DNA of 64,000 bases from Hahella chejuensis KCTC 2396. Lineage in GTDB: Bacteria > Pseudomonadota > Gammaproteobacteria > Pseudomonadales > Oleiphilaceae. The translations under genes and the position numbers were made by a program. Numbering within the stretch: the first letter of the stretch is position 1; the number at the start of each line of letters is the position of its first letter. Positions 9,693 to 18,902 of the stretch are shown here, piece by piece. The stretch is taken from contig NC_007645.1 of assembly GCF_000012985.1 (NCBI RefSeq), forward strand, positions 6,375,001 to 6,439,000. The letters run 5' to 3'. The notes beneath the pieces were generated by a model. That model had not been told where the DNA came from and made no database searches. It saw only the letters and a program-made list of their open reading frames with translations.

Positions 9693-9766
9693 GCGCAGGA
9701 TTTCCGGCATTTGCATTCCCCATCCGGAGTTCCCACAATGCGCAGAATAATTTGTCCTTTTTAAGC
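9682..9766. repeat. 13-bp direct repeat flanking the hemJ-hemL spacer
   Basis: GTCCTTTTTAAGC occurs twice, once across the hemJ stop codon and once 72 bp downstream, just before hemL. It may be a small local duplication or slippage scar. No hairpin is formed by the repeat. Confidence 0.6.
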
Positions 9767-9785
9767 CATAGATACAGGAACAGGC

Positions 9786-11066
9786 ATGACTATCTCAGAA
9801 GAACTTTTCAGCCGGGCCCAGCAACATATTCCCGGCGGCGTCAATTCGCCGGTGCGGGCGTTTCGCGGTGTCGGCGGAGCCCCGGTATTCTTCAGCAAAG
9901 GCGAAGGGGCGTATCTGTATGATGAGGACGGCAAGCGCTATATCGATTATGTCGGCTCCTGGGGCCCGATGATTCTGGGGCACGCCCATCCCGACGTGCG
10001 TCAGGCTCTGGAGCGCCAACTTGCCAACGGCCTGGGTTTCGGCGCCCCTACCCGCATTGAAATCGATATGGCGGAGAAAGTGTGCGAGCTGGTTCCCTCC
10101 ATTGAAATGGTGCGAATGGTGAACTCCGGCACTGAAGCCACGATGAGCGCCATTCGTCTGGCGCGGGGGTTTACCGGAAGAGACAAAATCGTCAAATTCG
10201 AAGGCTGCTATCACGGCCATGCCGATTCGCTATTAGTGAAGGCGGGTTCCGGCGCACTGACTCTTGGCATTCCCGACTCACCAGGCGTTCCCGCCAGCGT
10301 GGCTGAGCACACTCTCACTTTGACTTACAACGATGCAATCATGGTCAGGGAGGTTTTCGCCCGCCACGGGGATGAAATCGCCGCGATTATCGTTGAGCCT
10401 GTCGCCGGCAATATGAATTGCATTCCACCTGAACCCGGCTTTCTGGAGACGTTGCGCGCCGTCTGTGACGAGCATGGCTCTCTGCTGATTTTCGATGAAG
10501 TCATGACCGGCTTCCGCGTTGCTCTGGGTGGAGCCCAGCAGGTTTATGGCGTCAAACCCGACCTGACCACGCTAGGCAAGGTCATCGGCGCAGGTCTGCC
10601 GGTCGGCGCATTTGGCGGCCGCCGCGACGTCATGTCGCATATAGCGCCACTGGGACCGGTTTATCAGGCTGGCACGCTGTCTGGCAACCCTCTGGCGATG
10701 GCCTGCGGCTTGACTATGTTGAACAAGATCAGCGAGCCGGGCTTTTACGACGCACTGGCCGCCAAAACTGAAGCCCTGGCGAAAGGATTGCAAGAACGCG
10801 CGCAAGCAGCGGGCGTCCCCCTGACCATTAATCAGGTTGGCGGCATGTTCGGCTTCTTTTTCAGTGAAGAAAAGAAAGTTTCCCGTTTTGAACAAGTCAC
10901 CCGTTGTGACCTGGAGCGTTTCCGCAAGTTCTACCACGGCATGTTGGATAAGGGCGTGTACTTGGCGCCATCCGCTTATGAGGCGGGGTTTGTCAGCGCT
11001 GCGCACTCCGACGAGGACATCCAAGCGACGCTGGATGCCGCCTCCAGTCTGTTTGCTTCAATGTAA
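9786..11066 (+). CDS. hemL: Glutamate-1-semialdehyde 2,1-aminomutase
   Basis: PLP enzyme that makes 5-aminolevulinate, the C5-route haem precursor. The 426-aa length is normal. It has the aminotransferase class III pattern: [13 protein letters not shown]-like start ([15 protein letters not shown]), PLP-binding NSGTEA, the aspartate in [12 protein letters not shown], and the Schiff-base lysine K265 in [10 protein letters not shown], the same number as in E. coli. It sits after hemJ. A strong hairpin follows 8 bp past the stop, so transcription ends here. Confidence 0.98.
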   Translation: MTISEELFSRAQQHIPGGVNSPVRAFRGVGGAPVFFSKGEGAYLYDEDGKRYIDYVGSWGPMILGHAHPDVRQALERQLANGLGFGAPTRIEIDMAEKVCELVPSIEMVRMVNSGTEATMSAIRLARGFTGRDKIVKFEGCYHGHADSLLVKAGSGALTLGIPDSPGVPASVAEHTLTLTYNDAIMVREVFARHGDEIAAIIVEPVAGNMNCIPPEPGFLETLRAVCDEHGSLLIFDEVMTGFRVALGGAQQVYGVKPDLTTLGKVIGAGLPVGAFGGRRDVMSHIAPLGPVYQAGTLSGNPLAMACGLTMLNKISEPGFYDALAAKTEALAKGLQERAQAAGVPLTINQVGGMFGFFFSEEKKVSRFEQVTRCDLERFRKFYHGMLDKGVYLAPSAYEAGFVSAAHSDEDIQATLDAASSLFASM

Positions 11067-11073
11067 TTCTTGC

Positions 11074-11100
11074 GCGGCGGAGAGATCCGCCGCTATTTTC
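11074..11100 (+). terminator. Rho-independent terminator of hemL
   Basis: GCGGCGGA and TCCGCCGC pair in an 8-bp GC-rich stem with a GAGA loop, followed by TATTTTC. It lies 8 bp after the hemL stop. Confidence 0.8.
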
Positions 11101-11108
11101 GATTCAAT

Positions 11109-11135
11109 CCAGATCAACCAGATCAACCAGATCAA
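11109..11135. repeat. Three tandem copies of a 9-bp unit
   Basis: CCAGATCAA is repeated three times without interruption in the spacer between the hemL terminator and the convergent lipoprotein gene. It is short enough for slippage to change copy number, so it could serve as a strain marker. No function is evident. Confidence 0.85.
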
Positions 11136-11188
11136 AGGATAAACAGCTAGCGTTTACCCTTTCTTATTTACGCCAAACAAACGCCGGC

Positions 11189-11674
11189 TTATTTGCCTTG
11201 CGCCTGGCGCGCTTGATCCAGCGAATACATAGCGGATTCCTTGAAAGCTTTATCGTCTCCCGCCAGAGACAGCGCCTTCAGACACAATTGCTCAGACTTG
11301 GCGTAGCGCTGCTGATCATAGTGCAGGCGCGCCATCATCAGATAAACATCGCCCGCCTTCGGCGACATACGTTGCGCCCGCTCCACCATCAGCATCGCCT
11401 GATCATAGCGCCCTTCGCGAGCGGCGGCCTCGGCATTCGCCAACATCTGACGAGCCGCCGGCGTGGGCTCCACCCGGGAAATACGCACCGGAGGCGATAC
11501 GGGCCGCCCCGTACGATCAGGTTGCTGCGGCGCAGCAGTTTCGGTTGCGGGCGTTGACGGCTGCGCCGTCTCTTGACCAGTCTCCGTCGTCGTATTGCTG
11601 CGATAGGGGTTCACCCCACATCCGGTCATCACCGCCAAGACTCCCAGCACACAAACTCTATTCAGCAGTCGCAT
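11189..11674 (-). CDS. TPR outer-membrane lipoprotein, candidate LpoP (PBP1B activator)
   Basis: A 161-aa lipoprotein: the signal sequence MRLLNRVCVLGVLAVMTGC ends in a lipobox with C19. A disordered T/Q/P-rich linker to about residue 75 would span the periplasm. The C-terminal half has TPR helices (ARQMLANAEAAAREGRYDQA, GDVYLMMARLHYDQQRYAKS, LCLKALSLAGDDKAFKESA). In Pseudomonas aeruginosa the PBP1b activator LpoP is a TPR lipoprotein encoded beside ponB. Here the gene starts 18 bp after the PBP1B stop on the same strand, so the same role is likely, reaching the synthase from the outer membrane. The family link rests on architecture and context, not on a search. Confidence 0.8.
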   Translation of the reverse strand: MRLLNRVCVLGVLAVMTGCGVNPYRSNTTTETGQETAQPSTPATETAAPQQPDRTGRPVSPPVRISRVEPTPAARQMLANAEAAAREGRYDQAMLMVERAQRMSPKAGDVYLMMARLHYDQQRYAKSEQLCLKALSLAGDDKAFKESAMYSLDQARQAQGK

Positions 11675-11692
11675 AATTATTATTCCCCGGTA

Positions 11693-14020
11693 TTAACCAT
11701 CCCACCAGCTACGCAGCCAACGCTGCAGTGCATTATCTCGTCCGACGCAGACGGCCTCTTCGACAGGCGCGCTACCACGCTGGAAAGGCATGGCGACAGA
11801 ACCGTCACACCCTTCGTCCGACTTTTTACCTGTGGCGCTATCCACCCACACCCATTCCACCGTCTCCGGCGTGGTGGGAATGAAGGACACTTGGGGCAGT
11901 CGTTGATACAGGTTCATCCAGACTTCCAAAGCGCCGGAGGCTCCTGTCAGGCGAGTCACGCTGTTATCGTCCTTACCCAGCCACACAGTCGTCTGGTATT
12001 GGCCATTAAAACCGACAAACCAACTGTCGCGGTAGTCATCGGTGGTGCCTGTTTTACCCGCTACAGAGTAGTCTTCCGGAAAGCGCTGATATACGCGTCG
12101 CCCTGTGCCTTCGCGCATGACGTCGAACATGGCGTATTGGAGCAAATAAGTCGCTGCGGGATCAACAACCTGATGAGTATCAAAGGGATATCTTGTCAAC
12201 AACTCACCATCGGGTTTTGTCACTGCGCGAATTGCCCGTAAAGGCGTATCGAAACCGGTGGAAGCCAGGTTTTGATAGAGATGAGCGACCTGAAGCGGCG
12301 TCAGATTCAATGCTCCCAACAGCACCGACGGATAAGGCGCCGCATCCGTCTCCACGCCCAGCTTGCGCACCTGGTCCAATACCGCCGGTACGCCCAGCTC
12401 CAGCCCCAAGCGAACGTTGGCCAAGTTCAGGGAATGCGCCAGGGCGTGCTGCAAGGTCACCTCGCCGTGGGTTTGTTTGTCATAGTTTTGCGGAGACCAC
12501 ACATCGCCATTCTCAAACTTGATGGAAAACGCCTCGTCTTTAATCGGCGACGCCAATGTGTACTTGTCTTTCTCCTGCAAAGCCGTGAGCGCGATGACCG
12601 GCTTAATCAAAGAGCCAATCTGCCGCTTCGCCTCAAGCGCGCGGTTAAAGCCGGCGAATTGCGCATCTTTGCCGCCGACGAGCGCTACCACCTCTCCACT
12701 ATCCAGCGCGGTGGTCACCAAAGCGCCTTGCAGCCCCTGGTTGGCCTTATTGCGCTCCAACCCTTTCACCGTTTTACTCAAGGCCGACTCAGCCTGGGTT
12801 TGAACCAGAGGATCAAGGGTAGTGAAGATCCGCAGCCCTTCTGACTGCAGATCCTCTTCACGATAGTCTTTATCCAACTGCTGACGGACCAGGTCCATAA
12901 AAGCGGGATACATGCTGTCGGAATAACGCGGCTGCGCCACCACACCCAAGGGGCGGTTCTTAAAGCCGACGCTTTGCTCATTAGAGATCACCCCGCCTTC
13001 CGCCATCATCTGCAGCACCAAATCGCGGCGCTTTTGCGCACGTTCAGGATGTTTACGCGGGTTGTAGTAAGAAGCGCCTTTAACAATTGCCACCAGAAGG
13101 GCGGATTTCTCCGGCGTCAAATCCTGTACCGGTACACCGAAGTAGAACTGACTGGCCATTCCGAAGCCGTGTATAGCTCGTGCGCCAGCCTGCCCCAGGA
13201 ATATCTCATTACAATAGGCTTCCAGAATTTCATCTTTCTCGTAATGCCATTCCAGCAGCAAGGCCATAATAGCCTCGTTGAACTTGCGCCAGATGGTCTG
13301 GTCGCTGGACAAGTAAAAGTTTTTCACCAGCTGCTGCGTCAAGGTGCTGCCGCCCTGCACCACGCGCCCAGCGCGGATATTCACCCAGGTCGCCCGCATT
13401 ATGGATAGAGGCGATACGCCGTAGTGGGAGTAGAAATTCTTATCCTCTACCGCCACCAGCGCCTTTTTCAGGCTATCTGGGACTTCCTTGAGGTTCACCA
13501 ACAGGCGGTCTTCATGCTGGGCGGGATATATGCCGCCAATGAGCACGGGCTCAAGTCTGGCCCAGTTCGTATCCGTTCCGCCGGCGCTCACGCGGCTAAT
13601 GCCCTGTCCATCGAAGTCCAGGCGGAACTTCTGTGCTTTCTGGTCCCCATCGGGATATTTGAACGAACGGCTGTACACTTCCAGTGCGCTGGAAGGCATG
13701 GAATAGGTTCCCGGCTGTCCAGGGCGATCCGTGCGCCGGTACCCCAGACTCTTCAATTCTTCCTCAACCTGCCCTCGGGTGTAGTTCTGACCAGGGAAGA
13801 ACTCCATGGGACGCGCGAACACCTGGGCAGGTAGCTGCCAGCGTTTACCCTCAAACTTCTCTCTTACGGTCGCATCCAGATAAATGGTCCAAATCACCAG
13901 TAAGACGGAGAGAACCAAAGTCACTTTAAAAAGGATGGAAAGGATGCGTCTTTTTGGTGCGGTCTTTTTCTTGCCGGGCCGCTTATTTGCAGGCTTGCGG
14001 GCTGTTTTAGGTTTCGACAT
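11693..14020 (-). CDS. mrcB: Bifunctional penicillin-binding protein 1B
   Basis: Class A PBP that polymerises glycan strands and cross-links peptides. The 775-aa chain has a lysine/arginine-rich cytoplasmic tail, one TM helix (ILFKVTLVLSVLLVIWTIYL), a UB2H-like domain (about residues 65-150), a GT51 glycosyltransferase with catalytic E192 (ALVAVEDKNFYSHYG) and GGSTLTQQLVKNFYL, and a transpeptidase with S470 in GSLIKP, SLN and the KTGTT box near K656. UB2H identifies it as 1B rather than 1A. It is followed on the same strand by the TPR lipoprotein. The 190-bp gap upstream is shared with the divergent kinase-fusion gene. Confidence 0.97.
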   Translation of the reverse strand: MSKPKTARKPANKRPGKKKTAPKRRILSILFKVTLVLSVLLVIWTIYLDATVREKFEGKRWQLPAQVFARPMEFFPGQNYTRGQVEEELKSLGYRRTDRPGQPGTYSMPSSALEVYSRSFKYPDGDQKAQKFRLDFDGQGISRVSAGGTDTNWARLEPVLIGGIYPAQHEDRLLVNLKEVPDSLKKALVAVEDKNFYSHYGVSPLSIMRATWVNIRAGRVVQGGSTLTQQLVKNFYLSSDQTIWRKFNEAIMALLLEWHYEKDEILEAYCNEIFLGQAGARAIHGFGMASQFYFGVPVQDLTPEKSALLVAIVKGASYYNPRKHPERAQKRRDLVLQMMAEGGVISNEQSVGFKNRPLGVVAQPRYSDSMYPAFMDLVRQQLDKDYREEDLQSEGLRIFTTLDPLVQTQAESALSKTVKGLERNKANQGLQGALVTTALDSGEVVALVGGKDAQFAGFNRALEAKRQIGSLIKPVIALTALQEKDKYTLASPIKDEAFSIKFENGDVWSPQNYDKQTHGEVTLQHALAHSLNLANVRLGLELGVPAVLDQVRKLGVETDAAPYPSVLLGALNLTPLQVAHLYQNLASTGFDTPLRAIRAVTKPDGELLTRYPFDTHQVVDPAATYLLQYAMFDVMREGTGRRVYQRFPEDYSVAGKTGTTDDYRDSWFVGFNGQYQTTVWLGKDDNSVTRLTGASGALEVWMNLYQRLPQVSFIPTTPETVEWVWVDSATGKKSDEGCDGSVAMPFQRGSAPVEEAVCVGRDNALQRWLRSWWDG

Positions 14021-14209
14021 GGGAATGTAGATGGTTTAAGCTCTAGTCTGCTGGCGCGGCTGCCTTTTATTCTCGTTGAAACGCGTTGTTTCAGGATGTT
14101 AGATGTGCGCCAGATGATTGTTTTTCGGGCGGTCGCGGCGGTTATCATAACCAATTTCAGCAATCAGTGGCATGAAACCCTCGCAATATTAAATAAGAAG
14201 GAGCGACGC

Positions 14210-15784
14210 GTGAGCGAGAGCTTAATCAAAGCGCTGCAGGATCCGGCAGTCTATGGACATCCCGTCACACAGTTTCAACTCGTCGAAACACATATCTCCT
14301 GGGTCATCCTGACCGGGCCATACGCCTACAAAATCAAGAAACCCATGGATTTCGGCTTTCTTAATTTCACAGATCTGGAGCGCCGCCGCTTCTATTGCGA
14401 GGAAGAACTACGGCTCAATCGTCGCCTTGCTCCTGAGATTTACCTGGGGTTGGTCAGAATTACCGGCTCAGAGGCGAAACCCTCCATCGACGGCAATGGC
14501 GACGTAATCGAATATGCAGTCAAAATGAAGCAGTTCAACCCCAACGATCTGCTCAGCAAACTACCCAATGATTCAGATAAACTGCCCCGCTATCTGGACG
14601 CCCTCAGCCAGCAACTCGCAGATTTCCACATGCAAGAGTCCGCCGTCGCCGACAGCAGCAGTGAATTTGGCGATCCCGAACAAGTTTTTGCGCCAGTGCA
14701 ACAAAACTTCGACCAAGTCCGCCCGATGTTGTCTGACGCGGCGGAATTGCGACAACTGGAATACATCGAAGGCTGGGCGCAAAGTACTTACGAGCGCCTG
14801 CGTCCATTTCTGCAGTCACGCAAAGACAAAGGCTTTGTGCGGGAATGTCACGGAGACGTGCATCTTGGCAACGTAACCTTGTTTGAAAACAGGGTCACTC
14901 TGTTCGACTGCATCGAGTTTAACGAAGACTTTCGCTGGACAGATGTTTACAACGACCTCGCCTTCCTGATGATGGATCTGGAAGATCGGGGCATGAAGCA
15001 CCTCTCCTACCGGTTTCTGAATAAATATCTGGAAATTACCGGCGACTACGCCGGCGCTGAGTTACTGCCTTTCTATAAGTCATATCGCGCAATGGTGAGA
15101 TGCAAAGTGGCGCTGTTTACCCTTGGCGCGCCGGGATTGAGCGAGGAGGCGAAGGCGGAGCAGGTGCGCAAATACCGTAAGTACCTGGAATTGGCGGAAA
15201 GCTATATGGATGTTCCCACACGCTTTTTACTCATTACCCATGGCGTTTCCGGCACAGGCAAGTCCACCATCACCTCCCGTTTGCTGGAGCGGTTGAGCGC
15301 CATTCGCCTACGTTCGGACGTCGAGCGTAAGCGCCTGTTCGGTTTTTCTCATCTCGACAGCACTGGCGCCTCCGGCAGTGACCAAGGCATCTATAACAAA
15401 GACGCCTCAATTAAAACCTACTCCCATCTCGCTGACACCGCCCGCGCCCTGTTGCACTGCGGGGCAGCAGTGATCATTGACGCCACTTTCCTCCGTTATG
15501 ATCAACGTCAACAAATGGAAAAAGTCGCGGAAGAGGAAGGCGTTCCGTTCGCAGTAGTGGACTGCCGGGTGCCTCTGGATGAAATCGAGCGCCGTCTAAA
15601 CCGTCGCAAGGAAAAGAACGACGACCCCGCTGAAGCCGGTGTGGAAGTCATGCACAAACAACTCACCCGGGATGAACCCTTCCAGGAAGACGAGCTGCCT
15701 CACGTGTTAGTGGTTGCTACCGATAGCTCAGAGGACATTCAGACTCTGACCGAAAAGTTAGTGCAACGTCTCGGCGCAGCTTAA
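14210..15784 (+). CDS. APH-like kinase fused to a P-loop kinase
   Basis: A 524-aa two-domain protein. The first part (about residues 1-330) is an aminoglycoside-phosphotransferase-like kinase fold with CHGDVHLGNV and FDCIEFNEDFRWTDVYNDLAF, the catalytic loop and metal-binding aspartate of that fold. The second part (about residues 345-524) is a nucleotide kinase with Walker A GVSGTGKST, a later IIDATFL and an R-rich lid (RRLNRRKEKNDD). I chose GTG because AAGGAG lies 7 nt upstream; the frame is open for 38 more codons upstream but without a good RBS. This fusion is widespread in proteobacteria. Substrates of both domains are unknown, and nothing suggests drug resistance. Confidence 0.85.
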   Translation: MSESLIKALQDPAVYGHPVTQFQLVETHISWVILTGPYAYKIKKPMDFGFLNFTDLERRRFYCEEELRLNRRLAPEIYLGLVRITGSEAKPSIDGNGDVIEYAVKMKQFNPNDLLSKLPNDSDKLPRYLDALSQQLADFHMQESAVADSSSEFGDPEQVFAPVQQNFDQVRPMLSDAAELRQLEYIEGWAQSTYERLRPFLQSRKDKGFVRECHGDVHLGNVTLFENRVTLFDCIEFNEDFRWTDVYNDLAFLMMDLEDRGMKHLSYRFLNKYLEITGDYAGAELLPFYKSYRAMVRCKVALFTLGAPGLSEEAKAEQVRKYRKYLELAESYMDVPTRFLLITHGVSGTGKSTITSRLLERLSAIRLRSDVERKRLFGFSHLDSTGASGSDQGIYNKDASIKTYSHLADTARALLHCGAAVIIDATFLRYDQRQQMEKVAEEEGVPFAVVDCRVPLDEIERRLNRRKEKNDDPAEAGVEVMHKQLTRDEPFQEDELPHVLVVATDSSEDIQTLTEKLVQRLGAA

Positions 15785-15982
15785 GCTGCGCTGACTCAAC
15801 CCATATCCATTGCTATTGCGTCGTTTTATCGTTCCGTTTTGTTACGGAAGACTACATGACTTGACTTAAACCTCTGTCTATACTGCGATTATGCGTCGTT
15901 ATTGTCACGGCGCCCCGATTAGCGTTTACTCAGGGCGGCCTTATCCGCCAAGTCGCAGAATTCTTTCCGGAGGTGCAGGTCA

Positions 15983-16324
15983 ATGGAACGGGTCAAGATA
16001 ATAGATCACTCTCTTTATCAACTACTTCGTTCTGAAAAGGTCGATGAGTTCAATAAGCAGAAACAGTCCACCCCTGTTCCCAGCTTTGAACTCTGCGACT
16101 TTCGCGGCCTGGATTTGCGAGGCCTTGACGCATCGGGCCTGGATCTTAAAGGCGCGTACTTTCGAGGAGCGGATCTGCGCGGCATCGACTTCCGCAAAGC
16201 GGATCTGGAAGGAGCCAGCATCGCCAGCACCAAAATATCAGGCTGTTACTTTCCTGAAGAGCTGTCTCCAGACGAAATTGTTATGTCAGTCACCCATGGC
16301 ACGCGCCTACGCTACCGTCGTTGA
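15983..16324 (+). CDS. Small pentapeptide-repeat protein
   Basis: A 113-aa soluble protein. The middle (about residues 35-85) consists of A(D/N)LXX-type pentapeptides: FRGLDLRGLDASGLDLKGAY and on through FRGADLRGIDFRKADLEGAS, roughly ten units forming a right-handed quadrilateral beta-helix. The ends are unlike repeats, with a C-terminal FPEELSPDEIVMSVTHGTRLRYRR resembling the tail seen on PilZ- or cNMP-associated pentapeptide proteins. GGAGG lies 11 nt before the ATG. The 15-bp gap to the cyclic-nucleotide-binding gene implies one operon. Function unknown; the repeat may be a scaffold or DNA mimic. Confidence 0.85.
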   Translation: MERVKIIDHSLYQLLRSEKVDEFNKQKQSTPVPSFELCDFRGLDLRGLDASGLDLKGAYFRGADLRGIDFRKADLEGASIASTKISGCYFPEELSPDEIVMSVTHGTRLRYRR

Positions 16325-16339
16325 ACCGGAACCGGACCT

Positions 16340-17131
16340 ATGTTTTTACTTGGTGAACACGTGGCCTCCGTCGAAGGCCTGCTCGAATATGTAAACAGCT
16401 CCGCGCGCAGCCTGCAAAGATTGCTTCCTCCCAGCCCGAACAATATAGAACTCTACCCCGGCACAGATTTGTTCACGCGCATTCCCCGCGGCCACTTGTG
16501 CCTGGTGCGACGCGGGATGCTCTCGGCCGTCATGGACAACCGGGTCGCCTATATCCTTCAACCCGGAGATGTCGCTGGTATTGAAGGCGGCATTAAAGCG
16601 GCGACTGTCAGCTATGTGTGTGAAGACCCAGTAGAGCTGGATTGCTTTTCTCCCGTCGCTTTTCAGGAACTGATGAAAGAAAACCAGCAACTCTCTAACA
16701 CATGGCAAAGCTATGTCGTCGGTCTGATGACCCTTTTCAGCCACTCCTACGGCGATATCAGTAAAGAACAACACCGCCCTCAGGCCGGGTTTACTCGCTA
16801 CAAGCCGGGGGATGTCATCATTCGCCAGGGTGAAGAAGCAGACAACGTCTACACCATGATGAAGGGCGATGCGAAGGTCTTTATCGATGAACAGGAAGTC
16901 GGTGAAGTGCATGAAGGGGAAATTTTCGGCGCTATCGCCGCGCTGACCAACGCCCCTCGCAACGCCACCGTTGTGGCGGGAAATTCATGCACTGTCATGG
17001 CGGTGCCAAAAACCCAGTTCGTCAGCCTGATTCACGCTCACCCGGAGACCTGTTTCCATTTATTGGAAAATATGGCTCGGACCATCAACGATCTGAACCG
17101 CCGCCTGACTGGCGATTCCGCTGCGCTCTAG
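16340..17131 (+). CDS. Cyclic-nucleotide-binding domain protein
   Basis: A 263-aa protein without TM helices. The C-terminal half (about residues 150-250) is a CAP-ED/cNMP-binding domain: YKPGDVIIRQGEEADNVYTM, VGEVHEGEIFGAIAALTNAP, RNATVVAGNSCTVMAVPKTQ. The phosphate cassette is E-IFGAIAALTNAPRNATV, with R after the PRN; a cassette this complete suggests real nucleotide binding. The N-terminal half looks like a degenerate copy of the same fold (GTDLFTRIPRGHLCLVRRGM). No HTH is present, so this is not a CRP-type activator but a signalling or scaffold protein. It lies between the pentapeptide and Rieske genes with gaps of 15 and 7 bp. Confidence 0.88.
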   Translation: MFLLGEHVASVEGLLEYVNSSARSLQRLLPPSPNNIELYPGTDLFTRIPRGHLCLVRRGMLSAVMDNRVAYILQPGDVAGIEGGIKAATVSYVCEDPVELDCFSPVAFQELMKENQQLSNTWQSYVVGLMTLFSHSYGDISKEQHRPQAGFTRYKPGDVIIRQGEEADNVYTMMKGDAKVFIDEQEVGEVHEGEIFGAIAALTNAPRNATVVAGNSCTVMAVPKTQFVSLIHAHPETCFHLLENMARTINDLNRRLTGDSAAL

Positions 17132-17138
17132 CTATTTC

Positions 17139-17510
17139 ATGGCGTCACGAAAACTGCTGGGCGGCGTACCGGCGCGCGAGCTGGATCAGTTGGCGGACGG
17201 CGCCTGCCGCGGCTTCCAGTTAGCCGACAACAGTGTCTTTGTGGTTAAGCAACGCAACGCCTTGTTCGCCTACGTCAACAGCTGCCCGCATTTGGGCATA
17301 GAGCTGGAATGGATGCCGGACCAGTTTCTCGACCAAGCCCGGCAATTTATCCACTGCGCTACACACGGCGCGCTGTTTTTGATCCACTCTGGAGAGTGCA
17401 TCAGCGGCCCGTGCCAGGGACAATCTCTTCAACGACTGGAAATGGAGCGCGCTGACGACGAATGGCGCTTCTATATCTGCCCTGTTGACGCAGATTTAGA
17501 ACGCTTCTGA
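17139..17510 (+). CDS. Small Rieske [2Fe-2S] protein
   Basis: A 123-aa soluble protein with both Rieske ligand pairs: CPHLG (C-x-H) and CATHGALF (C-x2-H). The spacing of 21 residues between the pairs is a little longer than the usual 16-17. No signal peptide or TM segment. It resembles NirD/HcaC-type ferredoxins or stand-alone Rieske proteins, but no oxygenase or nitrite reductase is nearby. It is the third gene of the pentapeptide/cNMP unit, and its last 15 bp overlap the convergent sfsA. An electron-transfer role linked to the cNMP sensor is a guess. Confidence 0.88.
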   Translation: MASRKLLGGVPARELDQLADGACRGFQLADNSVFVVKQRNALFAYVNSCPHLGIELEWMPDQFLDQARQFIHCATHGALFLIHSGECISGPCQGQSLQRLEMERADDEWRFYICPVDADLERF

Positions 17511-18242
17511 ATCAAACGGCGTTACCTCTAATTTTTGAGTCAGTCTTATTTCCCCTGGCGTAATCTCCGATTTATACGCCAACACTTCCACGCCCGCCTC
17601 TATAGCTTCCGATAGCAAAGCCCCGTAACGAGCATCAATGTGAGTGGCGGGACTCACTACGGAAATACCGCTATGGTTGACGCAAAATACCAGTGCGGCC
17701 CGCTTTCCATTTCTCACCACAGACATCAGCTCCTCCAAATGCTTTTGACCGCGGGTACTCACGGCATCGGGAAAATATCCACGCCCATGCAAGCAAAGAG
17801 TGACGTTTTTCACTTCTACATAACAGTCGGGAAGCTCGGAGGAACCGGAAAGCATCCAATCAGCCCGGCTGTTCTGATCCCCGAACTTCACTTCAGCCTT
17901 CTTTAAAGGATATCCCTGCAATTCCTTGATCACGCCGGCGTCAACCGCCTCACCCACAAGTTGGTTCGGACGCGCCGTATTCACGCACGCGAACTCTCCG
18001 GCTGGGGTCTCCACCAATTCCCAAGTATGTCGATACTTGCGGGCGGGATTGCCGGAGTCGCTGTAGTACACAAGACTTCCGGGCTCAGCGCACCCCGTCA
18101 TCGCCCCCGTGTTCGGGCAGTGGATGGTCAGCTCAGCGCCATCGGGAAGCTGGATATCCGCCAGAAACCGCTTGTAACGTTTCAGCAATCGTCCGGGCGT
18201 TGGAACTATATCGATTTTCAAAAAATGACTCCTTATTTGCAC
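17496..18242 (-). CDS. sfsA: SfsA family protein
   Basis: Named for sugar-fermentation stimulation in E. coli; the biochemical activity is unsettled and a nucleic-acid-binding or nuclease-like role has been proposed. The 248-aa product has the family text [55 protein letters not shown], and the acidic/lysine motif [10 protein letters not shown], followed by [16 protein letters not shown]. Length is normal. In many gammaproteobacteria sfsA is next to dksA, as here (divergent). The 3' end overlaps the Rieske gene by 15 bp. Confidence 0.95.
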   Translation of the reverse strand: MQIRSHFLKIDIVPTPGRLLKRYKRFLADIQLPDGAELTIHCPNTGAMTGCAEPGSLVYYSDSGNPARKYRHTWELVETPAGEFACVNTARPNQLVGEAVDAGVIKELQGYPLKKAEVKFGDQNSRADWMLSGSSELPDCYVEVKNVTLCLHGRGYFPDAVSTRGQKHLEELMSVVRNGKRAALVFCVNHSGISVVSPATHIDARYGALLSEAIEAGVEVLAYKSEITPGEIRLTQKLEVTPFDSEAF

Positions 18243-18440
18243 TGATAAACACCGAAAATAGCAATCGCATTAAATTGGACTACTTTGAAATAAATAAGGG
18301 TTGGCGATCAGTTCAGTTATCTGCTATGTTTCGCTCGCTTAAATCCTGACAAATCGCGAATATTAGCAAATATGAGTCCAGTGCGGGCGCGGGAGCCTAC
18401 ACTACTTGGTATTGAGAAGTGACTAGACGAGGCAGAAGAT

Positions 18441-18881
18441 ATGCCAAATGAAAAAGCGGGTAGCGCTGGTAAGTTCACGAATTTTACTCCGTATGAAATT
18501 GGTGACAACGAAGAATACATGAGCCCTGCTCAGCTGGAGCATTTCAAACAGATCCTGCTGGACTGGAAACAAGAGCTCATGGAAGAAGTAGACCGCACCA
18601 TGCACCATATGCAAGAAGACGCGGCCAACTATGCAGACCCCAGCGATAGGGCGACTCAGGAAGAAGAATTCAGCTTGGAACTGCGCACTCGCGACAGAGA
18701 GCGTAAGCTGATCAAGAAAATTGACCAGACTATCGATCAGATTGATCGGGAAGATTACGGTTTTTGTGAATCCTGCGGCGTGGAAATCGGCATTCGCCGT
18801 TTGGAAGCCCGCCCAACCGCTACGCTGTGCATTGACTGCAAAACGCTGGCGGAAATTCGGGAAAAGCAAACCGGCATCTAA
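18441..18881 (+). CDS. dksA: RNA polymerase-binding transcription factor DksA
   Basis: Binds the secondary channel of RNA polymerase and, with ppGpp, tunes rRNA and amino-acid promoters. The 146-aa product has the coiled-coil tip acid pair D66 and D69 in [10 protein letters not shown] and the four-cysteine zinc finger C109, C112, C130, C133 (CESCG and CIDCK). Length is close to E. coli DksA (151). It lies 21 bp upstream of gluQRS, the same co-transcribed arrangement as in E. coli and Pseudomonas. Confidence 0.98.
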   Translation: MPNEKAGSAGKFTNFTPYEIGDNEEYMSPAQLEHFKQILLDWKQELMEEVDRTMHHMQEDAANYADPSDRATQEEEFSLELRTRDRERKLIKKIDQTIDQIDREDYGFCESCGVEIGIRRLEARPTATLCIDCKTLAEIREKQTGI

Positions 18882-18902
18882 TCCGGCCTCGCCCGCGTCT
18901 TT

